Assembly: GCA_947479995.1 (NCBI GenBank)
Contig: CANKBT010000027.1
Span: forward strand, 1 to 15,620
Direction: 5' to 3'
Source of the DNA: Frankiaceae bacterium
GTDB lineage: Bacteria; Actinomycetota; Actinomycetes; Mycobacteriales; SCTD01
Length of the DNA stretch: 15,620 nt
Shown piece by piece: positions 1-4,648 of the stretch. The notes beneath the pieces were generated by a model that searched no databases, was not told the DNA's origin, and was given only the letters and a program-made list of their open reading frames with translations. The translations under genes and the position numbers were made by a program. Position 1 is the stretch's first letter; every line of letters starts with the position of its first letter.

Positions 1-252
1 GCCGCGTCGGCCGAGGCCGAGGCCGAGCGCCTGGCCTCCGAGCGCGCCGCCGCCGAGGCGGAGGCCGAGGCCTCCGCGTCGGCCGCCGCCGAGGCCGAGC
101 GCGAGCGCGAGGAGGCCGAGGCGTCCGCCTCCGCCACCCCGCCGCCCACCACGCCCCCCGCCGCCGTCCCCACCCCCTCCGAGACGCCCGAGGGCGGGCA
201 GCAGTCCGAGGAGGACGAGGAGGACGAGGACAAGGGCAAGGGCAAGGACTGA
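1..252 (+). CDS. C-terminal fragment of an Ala/Glu-rich, low-complexity protein (5' end outside window)
   Basis: Frame 1 is open from the first base to a TGA at 250-252 and gives 83 residues. The first ~50 alternate Ala, Glu, Ser and Arg in a pattern that would form a long charged helix or coiled coil. They are followed by a Pro/Thr-rich linker (codons ~48-62) and an extremely acidic stretch (SEEDEEDEDK) ending in GKGKD. No catalytic domain lies in the visible part, so the function cannot be named. Tails like this occur on membrane-anchored or secreted actinobacterial proteins and on cytoskeletal or division-associated coiled-coil proteins. The uniform composition and continuous frame make it very likely real coding sequence. 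It converges with the nuclease-fold gene at 363-1358, and the inverted repeat at 302-366 lies between the two 3' ends. Confidence 0.75.
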   Translation, partial: AASAEAEAERLASERAAAEAEAEASASAAAEAEREREEAEASASATPPPTTPPAAVPTPSETPEGGQQSEEDEEDEDKGKGKD

Positions 253-301
253 CGCGCCGCGGGCCCGGCCCGCCGCCGCCTGTCGCCCGCCTCGCCCGCC
301 G

Positions 302-366
302 GTGATCGACGGAAGGTGCGGGCGTGCCCAGAGCGGCAACTCGCGGCCGACCCTTCCGTCGATCAC
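302..366. repeat. Inverted repeat copy 1 (15-bp perfect arms, 35-nt spacer)
   Basis: The left arm GTGATCGACGGAAGG (302-316) and right arm CCTTCCGTCGATCAC (352-366) are perfect reverse complements separated by 35 nt. The right arm contains the stop codon (363-365) of the minus-strand AbiEi/DUF559 gene, so the element starts at the very end of that gene. It could form a stem and act as a terminator between the two convergent genes, but there is no T-tract and the loop is long for that role. The same arms recur at 1449-1511 on the other side of the gene. Confidence 0.85.
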
Positions 367-1358
367 GCACGAGGCGCGCGGTACGGCAGCAGCGGCAGCA
401 GGGGTCCCCGCGGGGTGACGGTCAGCCCCGGCGGGTCGCCGGTCGCGCGCTCGACGGCGTCGAGCACGCGCCGCACGAGGGCGGCCGGCTCGGAGCGCGC
501 CCGGCGCGGCGAGGTGTGCAGCAGCGCCACCCCCGCCGCGGCGAAGCGGGCGTGCCGGTCGAGGGTGGCGTCGAGGGCGTCCGCGTCGCCGTGGTGGCGC
601 ACGCTGTCGGTCTCGTGCCCGACGCCGGTGCCGGGCAGCCAGAGGTCCGGTCGGCCGAGCCGGACCCCCTCGACGTGCAGGTCCGGGTTGAGCAGGAAGC
701 GCGGCAGCCGGCCGCGGGCGGCGAGTGGCGCGAGCAGGTCGGCCACCTCGGCCTCGGGTGCGGACGCGGCGCCCGCCCGGGCGTCGGCGAGCGCCCGGCG
801 CGCGTCGCGCGAGCCCTGCTGGCCTCCGCGCGCCAGCCAGTCCTCGAGCTCGTCCGGCGCGCAGCGGCCGTCGGCGACGGCGGCCGCGAGCACGGCCCGC
901 GCGGCGCGCAGGCCACCCGCCCACCGGGCCGCCTCGACCGCCGCACGCGCCAGGGCGACGACCGGCAGCCCGCCGACGGTCCAGGGCGGCGGCACGTCGC
1001 GGCTGCGGTGCACGACCACCCCGGGCGCCTCGACGCGCCGCCGGCTCTCCGGCAGCAGCACGTGCACCTCCTCGGCGACCGGTGCGTCCCGCAGGCCCCA
1101 GAGGCGTGCCGCCGTGGGCCCGCAGAGCTGGGCGCCGGGGCCGGCGAGCAGCAGCCCCGCGCGCAGGCGCTGCGCAGGCGCCGGGGGACCGGCCGCGGTC
1201 AGGTAGAGGCCGCTGCCGAGCCGCTGCCAGCGCCCGGCGGCCTGCTCGCGCGCCGGCAGTCCGCGGTCGAGCCCTGCGGCGAGGAGCTGCGCCCGCGTGA
1301 CCAGCCCCGCCTGCGGCCGGGCGAGCGCCTCCACCTTCGCCGCCGTGCTGACGTCCAC
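363..1358 (-). CDS. AbiEi-like winged-helix / DUF559 (Vsr-like nuclease fold) protein
   Basis: The gene encodes 331 aa from GTG at 1358-1356, chosen because GGAGGG sits 7 nt upstream. The frame stays open to 1493 but the extra residues look non-coding. Near the N-terminus, VEALARPQAGLVTRAQLLAAG resembles the AbiEi-type antitoxin winged helix common in actinobacteria, followed by a middle segment (GLYLTAAGPP, LCGPTAARLWGL) typical of the group. The C-terminal third has a DUF559/very-short-patch-repair-like nuclease pattern: GRPDLWLPGTGVGHETDS followed by a basic RHARFAAAGVALLHTSPR segment. The Asp and Glu in PDLW and HETDS are the expected metal ligands. No toxin gene of the AbiEii type is adjacent. 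Proteins of this architecture are often annotated as type IV antitoxin-domain or DUF559 proteins; their real function is not established. The gene is bracketed by two copies of the same inverted repeat, one covering its stop codon and one ~90 nt upstream of its start. Confidence 0.85.
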   Translation of the reverse strand: MDVSTAAKVEALARPQAGLVTRAQLLAAGLDRGLPAREQAAGRWQRLGSGLYLTAAGPPAPAQRLRAGLLLAGPGAQLCGPTAARLWGLRDAPVAEEVHVLLPESRRRVEAPGVVVHRSRDVPPPWTVGGLPVVALARAAVEAARWAGGLRAARAVLAAAVADGRCAPDELEDWLARGGQQGSRDARRALADARAGAASAPEAEVADLLAPLAARGRLPRFLLNPDLHVEGVRLGRPDLWLPGTGVGHETDSVRHHGDADALDATLDRHARFAAAGVALLHTSPRRARSEPAALVRRVLDAVERATGDPPGLTVTPRGPLLPLLPYRAPRA

Positions 1359-1448
1359 GCCCGCACCCTCCACGCCGCGGGGCAGCAGCCGCAGCGGCGG
1401 CGCGAGCCTGTGGACGACACGACCCGAAGGCACGGCCCCTCGTACGCG

Positions 1449-1511
1449 TGGTCGACGGAAGGATCGGCGGTGTCGAGGCGGGCCTGCTGCCACCGGCCCT
1501 TCCGTCGATCA
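1449..1511. repeat. Inverted repeat copy 2 (11-bp core arms, 35-nt spacer)
   Basis: TCGACGGAAGG (1452-1462) and CCTTCCGTCGA (1498-1508) are perfect reverse complements. A G/T wobble and two further pairs extend this to 1449-1511. The spacer is exactly 35 nt, the same length as in copy 1 at 302-366, but its sequence is unrelated. The copy lies upstream of the AbiEi/DUF559 gene and ~28 nt before the candidate whiB7 -35 box. Conserved arms with a conserved distance but divergent spacer suggest a protein-binding or element-end function rather than a simple terminator. Confidence 0.8.
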
Positions 1512-1538
1512 GCGGGGGGGGGTCGTCCCCGAACCCCG

Positions 1539-1567
1539 TTGCACGGGCTCGCGCCGGCTGCCACAGT
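1539..1567 (+). promoter_or_regulatory. Candidate whiB7 promoter
   Basis: TTGCAC (1539-1544), a 17-bp spacer and CACAGT (1562-1567) resemble a housekeeping sigma-70 promoter: 5/6 match at -35 but only 3/6 at -10. Initiation near 1574 would give a ~374-nt leader, in keeping with the long leaders known for whiB7/wblC genes. The AT-rich motif that WhiB7 recognises just upstream of -35 in mycobacteria is not obvious here; a run of nine G lies at 1514-1522 instead. Confidence 0.45.
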
Positions 1568-1615
1568 GCCGGGAGCCGCCCGTCCGGGCGGCCGACGCGA
1601 CCCGTGGAGACCCCC

Positions 1616-1795
1616 GTGGCCGGCACGCCCCGCACGACCTGGCGCCTCGAGCGCCTCGTCGGCGTGCCCGCGCACCAGGACCCCGCCCCGCGCGCTGCTG
1701 ACGGCAACGCCGACGCCAAGGCCCTGACGGCCGGCGCCGGTGCCGCGCACGCCCGCCCGAGCGCCCCGCACGCCCTGCCGGCGGCCCCTCCGTAG
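1616..1795 (+). CDS. Upstream ORF in the whiB7 leader (putative attenuator peptide)
   Basis: A GTG at 1616-1618 preceded by GGAG (1606-1609, 6-nt spacing) opens a 59-codon frame ending at TAG 1793-1795, 22 nt before the attenuator-like hairpin at 1818. There is no ATG in this part of the leader. The peptide begins VAGTPRTTWRLERL and ends in an Ala/Pro-rich stretch, HALPAAPP, directly before the stop; Pro-Pro before a stop is a slow context for translation. No homology is recognised, and none is expected for a leader peptide. In mycobacterial whiB7 and Streptomyces wblC, translation of an upstream ORF controls whether a leader terminator forms, and antibiotic-slowed ribosomes allow read-through into the gene. 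Position and spacing match that model; that the peptide is actually translated is inferred. An in-frame alternative GTG lies at 1604. Confidence 0.45.
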   Translation: MAGTPRTTWRLERLVGVPAHQDPAPRAADGNADAKALTAGAGAAHARPSAPHALPAAPP

Positions 1796-1817
1796 AGCCC
1801 TCGCCCCGAGGCCTCCC

Positions 1818-1862
1818 AGGAGCCGCCCGCAGCGCCGACACCGGCGCAGCGAGGCGGCTCCT
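1818..1862 (+). terminator. Attenuator-like hairpin in the whiB7 leader
   Basis: AGGAGCCGCC (1818-1827) pairs perfectly with GGCGGCTCCT (1853-1862). Nested inside, GCGCCG (1832-1837) pairs with CGGCGC (1842-1847) around a 4-nt loop. The two stacked stems form a very stable hairpin between the upstream ORF and whiB7. The following bases (GCCGTTCCC) have no real T-run, so termination would be of the weak high-G+C type. The location 86 nt before the ATG fits the intrinsic terminator known in whiB7 leaders. Confidence 0.6.
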
Positions 1863-1947
1863 GCCGTTCCCGGCCCCTGCACGACCGCACGCACCGCACC
1901 GCCCGCACCGCACGACCCCGCACCCGTCACGAGGAGGTGACCGCACG

Positions 1948-2202
1948 ATGAGCACGACCGTCCGCCCGCCCTGCGCCAGTCCCGAGGTCGACCCCGACGT
2001 GTTCTTCCCGGACAGCCCCGAGCAGTACGCGCTCGCCCGGAGCCTCTGCGAGGGCTGCCCGCTGCGGGCCGCCTGCCTCGCCGAGGCCCGCGAGACGGGC
2101 ACGACCGACGGCGTGTGGGGCGGCGTGCTGCTCGAGCGCGGCGTGGTCGTGGCGGTCAAGCGGCGCCCGGGGCGGCCGCGCAAGGTCGCGGTCGCGGCCT
2201 GA
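1948..2202 (+). CDS. whiB7: WhiB7-type iron-sulfur transcriptional regulator with AT-hook
   Basis: The gene encodes 84 aa from ATG 1948, with a strong ribosome site GAGGAGGTGA ending 7 nt upstream. The four cluster-binding cysteines are C9, C34, C37 and C43 (the CxxC and CxxxxxC spacing of Wbl proteins), followed by the G(V)WGG turn at 55-59. The C-terminus KRRPGRPRK (71-79) is the AT-hook that distinguishes WhiB7/WblC from other WhiB proteins. M. tuberculosis WhiB7 ends in a very similar sequence. WhiB7 binds the primary sigma factor and activates multidrug-resistance genes when ribosome-targeting antibiotics are present; this is known for the family and inferred here. It is preceded by a long leader with an upstream ORF and hairpin, and followed by a strong terminator. 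Val60 replaces the Glu found in the corresponding position of mycobacterial WhiB7 (GVWGGE). Confidence 0.93.
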   Translation: MSTTVRPPCASPEVDPDVFFPDSPEQYALARSLCEGCPLRAACLAEARETGTTDGVWGGVLLERGVVVAVKRRPGRPRKVAVAA

Positions 2203-2206
2203 GCGG

Positions 2207-2238
2207 GGGCCTGCCCGTCCTGCGGGGCGGGCAGGCCC
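2207..2238. terminator. Bidirectional terminator hairpin between whiB7 and the S9 peptidase gene
   Basis: GGGCCTGCCCG (2207-2217) and CGGGCAGGCCC (2228-2238) are perfect 11-bp arms around a 10-nt loop. The hairpin begins 5 nt after the whiB7 stop and abuts the stop codon (2239-2241) of the convergent peptidase gene, so it can serve both transcripts. No clear T-tract follows on either strand, as is usual for hairpins in such G+C-rich DNA. Confidence 0.75.
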
Positions 2239-3996
2239 TCAGGGCGCCGGCAGGCCCAGCCGGCGCGCGACGAACTCCAGCTCGGCGCGCACCTGCCGCA
2301 CCCGCTCGTCGACGACGAGCGAGCCGTGGCCGGCGTCGAAGCGGTAGACCTCGACGTCCTTGCCGAGGGCCGCGGCCGCCTCGAGCCAGTTGTCGACCTG
2401 GCGCACCGGGCAGCGCGGGTCGTTGGCGCCGGCGAGCACGAGCACCGGCGCCGCGACCTCCGCGACGTACGTCAGGGGGCTGCTGCGCCGGTAGCGGTCG
2501 GGCACCTCCTCGGGCGAGCCGCCGAACAGCGACCGGTCGAAGGCCTGCAGCGGCTCCATCTCGTCCTCGTACGCCGCGAGGTAGTCCGCGACGGGGACCG
2601 CCGCGACGCCGGCCGCCCACGAGGCGGGAGAGGTGCCGAGCGCGAGCAGGGCGAGGTAGCCGCCCCACGAGCCGCCCGCGACGACGCAGGCGTCCTCGCG
2701 GGCCAGGCCGCTCTGCACGGCCCAGGCGCGGACGGCCTCGACGTCCTCGAGCTCGGTGAGCCCGGGGCGCCCCTCGAGCGCGTCGCGCCAGGCGGCGCCG
2801 TAGCCGGTCGAGCCGCGGTAGTTGACGTGCACGACGGCGCAGCCGAGGTCGACGTACGCCGCGCGGTCGGAGGCGAAGGCGTCGCTGTCGTGCCAGGTGG
2901 GGCCGCCGTGCAGCAGGAAGACCGTCGGGAACGGCCCCTCGCCCGGCGGCGTCGCGACGAGCGCGTGCACGTCGCCGACGAAGGCGTCGCGCACCGGCAC
3001 CGAGCCGGGGCAGGGGGCGCCGGGCGGGGCGAGCACGACCTCGCCGGTGCTGGCCCGCACGACCGGAGGCTCGGCCGCCGACGACCAGGAGTACTCCAGC
3101 GTGCCGTCCGGGCGGTCGGTGACGTCGCCGACGGTGCCGACCGGCGTCGGCACCCGCTCGAGGGCGCGGGTCGCGAGGTCGAGGCGCCAGACGGTCGAGC
3201 GGGCACGGGCCTCGGCGAGCACGAGCAGGGCCGCGCCGTCGTGCGTCCAGTCGGCGAGCAGGTCGCCCTCGACCGCGACGTCGAGCCGCTCGACCTCGCC
3301 GGTCGTCGGGTCCCACAGCAGCGGCTCGGGCCGGCCGCGCTGCTCGTGCAGCGCCAGCACCCGCGGGTCGCCGGCGACGGGGGAGAAGCCGACGGCCGAC
3401 AGGCCGAGCCCCTCGCCGTCCCAGAGGTCGGCGACGACGTCGCCGTTGACGGTGAGCACCCGCAGCGCCGGGTGCCGGGAGTCGCCGTGCTCGCTGTGCG
3501 ACAGCAGCACGAGCCGCTCGTCGCGCGACAGGCCCGCGACGCTCGCGTCGTGCTCGCTGGCGTAGAGCACGCGCGATGTGCCGTCGCGCAGCACGTGGAC
3601 GCTCTCGCCGTCGGCGGTCGAGCAGCCGACGACGACCACGTCGCGCCCGATCTCGAGCCCGGCCGGGTAGGCGTCGGGCACGCCGGGCGTCGCGGGCTCG
3701 GCCGGCCCGCCGTCGAAGGGCTGGCGCACCCAGGAGCCGAACTCGCCGCCGCCGACGTCGTCGAACCACCACAGGTGGGCGCCGTCGGGGCTCAGCGCGA
3801 AGTCGGTCGTGCCGTCGGCGCGGTCGGTCGCCTGCCGGTGGGTGCCGGTGCTGCGGTCCCAGGTGAACACCTCGAAGGTGCCGGTGGCGTTGCTGACGTA
3901 CGCGCAGCGGTGCGGGGCGTCGAGCGCCCAGTCGGGCAGGGTCACGCGGGGCGCGCGCAGGCGCTGCTCCCACACGGGCAGGTCGGTCGCGGTCAC
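2239..3996 (-). CDS. S9 (prolyl oligopeptidase) family serine peptidase
   Basis: The gene encodes 585 aa from GTG 3996-3994. The frame continues upstream through tRNA-Pro, which cannot be coding. The first ~330 residues carry repeated beta-propeller-like signatures (ALSPDGAHLWWFDD, GLSRDERLVLLSHSEHGDSRH). The C-terminal alpha/beta hydrolase begins around residue 335 with VFLLHGGPTWHDSD at ~359. The catalytic triad is visible: Ser443 in GGSWGGY, Asp526 in GANDPRCP and His557 in DAGHGS. The NYRGSTGYG motif is typical of acylaminoacyl- and dipeptidyl-peptidase-like S9C members. It probably hydrolyses short peptides in the cytoplasm; no signal peptide or membrane segment is seen. The exact substrate cannot be told from sequence. 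A possible -10 (TTGGAT, 4008-4003) lies exactly 6 nt before the GTG, so the mRNA may be leaderless. Confidence 0.92.
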   Translation of the reverse strand: MTATDLPVWEQRLRAPRVTLPDWALDAPHRCAYVSNATGTFEVFTWDRSTGTHRQATDRADGTTDFALSPDGAHLWWFDDVGGGEFGSWVRQPFDGGPAEPATPGVPDAYPAGLEIGRDVVVVGCSTADGESVHVLRDGTSRVLYASEHDASVAGLSRDERLVLLSHSEHGDSRHPALRVLTVNGDVVADLWDGEGLGLSAVGFSPVAGDPRVLALHEQRGRPEPLLWDPTTGEVERLDVAVEGDLLADWTHDGAALLVLAEARARSTVWRLDLATRALERVPTPVGTVGDVTDRPDGTLEYSWSSAAEPPVVRASTGEVVLAPPGAPCPGSVPVRDAFVGDVHALVATPPGEGPFPTVFLLHGGPTWHDSDAFASDRAAYVDLGCAVVHVNYRGSTGYGAAWRDALEGRPGLTELEDVEAVRAWAVQSGLAREDACVVAGGSWGGYLALLALGTSPASWAAGVAAVPVADYLAAYEDEMEPLQAFDRSLFGGSPEEVPDRYRRSSPLTYVAEVAAPVLVLAGANDPRCPVRQVDNWLEAAAALGKDVEVYRFDAGHGSLVVDERVRQVRAELEFVARRLGLPAP

Positions 3997-4024
3997 GGGC
4001 CCATCCAACCCCGGGAACCACGAA

Positions 4025-4046
4025 GGGCCGCCCCGGAGGGCGGCCC
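4025..4046 (-). terminator. Terminator downstream of tRNA-Pro
   Basis: GGGCCGCCC (4025-4033) and GGGCGGCCC (4038-4046) form a perfect 9-bp stem with a CGGA/TCCG tetraloop. On the minus strand it follows the tRNA 3' end by 21 nt and is trailed by TTCGTGGTT, a weak U-rich tail. It also insulates the peptidase gene, whose start lies 28 nt further on. Confidence 0.75.
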
Positions 4047-4066
4047 GTTCGCTGTCGGGAGACGTG

Positions 4067-4144
<78 letters not shown>

Positions 4145-4155
4145 GGGGGTCGTGC

Positions 4156-4191
4156 GGGCAACAGCGTAGCGGGTGCCCGCTACCGTTGCCC
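4156..4191. promoter_or_regulatory. Palindromic divergent promoter region (tRNA-Pro and YqeY-domain gene)
   Basis: GGGCAAC (4156-4162) pairs with GTTGCCC (4185-4191), and GTAGCGGG (4166-4173) with CCCGCTAC (4176-4183), making a long interrupted dyad. On the plus strand TACCGT (4181-4186) is a TANNNT -10 lying 6 nt before the GTG of the YqeY-domain gene. On the minus strand TACGCT (4168-4163) is a -10 placed to start ~12 nt before tRNA-Pro. Each -10 overlaps the position of the opposite promoter's -35, and only 48 bp separate the two genes, so the promoters must interpenetrate. -35 matches are poor (GCAACA for the plus strand). Confidence 0.6.
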
Positions 4192-4192
4192 C

Positions 4193-4648
4193 GTGACCTT
4201 GAAGGAGCAGCTCCACGCCGACCTCACGACCGCCATGAAGGCGCAGGACGAGCTGGTGCGCGCCACCCTGCGCATGGTGCTCACCGCCGTCGGCAACGAG
4301 GAGGTCGCCGGCAAGCAGGCCCGCGAGCTGTCCGACGACGAGGTGCTCGCCGTGGTCACCCGTGAGGCCAAGAAGCGGCGCGAGGCGGCCGAGGCCTTCG
4401 ACCAGGGCGGCGCCGCCGACCGGGCCGCGCGCGAGCGCGCCGAGGGCGAGGTGCTGGCGCGCTACCTGCCGCAGCAGATGTCGGACGAGGAGCTCGCCGC
4501 GGTCGTCGCCGAGGCCGTCGCGGCCACCGGCGCGAGCGGCCCGCAGGCCATGGGCAAGGTCATGGGCGCGGTGCGCCCGCGGGTCGCCGGCCGCGCCGAG
4601 GGCGGCCGCGTCGCCGCGGCCGTGAAGGCGGCCCTGGCCGCCGGCTAG
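4193..4648 (+). CDS. GatB/YqeY domain-containing protein
   Basis: The gene encodes 151 aa from GTG 4193; the start matches the usual family N-terminus (TLKEQLHADLTTAMKAQDELVRATLRMVLTAV). Further family hallmarks are the DDEVLAVVTREAKKRREAAEAF segment (~46-67), the EVLARYLPQQMSDEELAAVV block (~86-105) and MGKVMGAVRPRVAGRAEGGRVAAAV near the end. The length is typical. The domain is shared with the tRNA-binding tail of the GatB subunit of Asp/Glu-tRNA amidotransferase. Stand-alone YqeY proteins are widespread and their biochemical role is not settled; a link to tRNA is assumed from the fold. No ribosome site is present and a -10 (TACCGT) ends 6 nt before the GTG, predicting a leaderless mRNA. 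The stop TAG overlaps the stop of the convergent penicillin-binding protein gene in a shared CTAG. Confidence 0.93.
   Translation: MTLKEQLHADLTTAMKAQDELVRATLRMVLTAVGNEEVAGKQARELSDDEVLAVVTREAKKRREAAEAFDQGGAADRAARERAEGEVLARYLPQQMSDEELAAVVAEAVAATGASGPQAMGKVMGAVRPRVAGRAEGGRVAAAVKAALAAG

Noticed and set aside
253..301. G/C-rich palindromic bits after the first gene as a terminator
   Set aside because: The pairing is short and typical of the local base composition; the inverted repeat at 302-366 is the only strong structure there.
302..1511. The repeated TCGACGGAAGG arms as a CRISPR or integron-type array
   Set aside because: There are only two inverted pairs about 1.1 kb apart, with no series of regularly spaced direct repeats, no cas genes and no integrase.
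302..1511. A classical insertion sequence bounded by terminal inverted repeats
   Set aside because: Each end carries a complete inverted repeat of its own, there is no transposase and no target-site duplication is visible. A non-autonomous unit remains possible and is kept as a finding.
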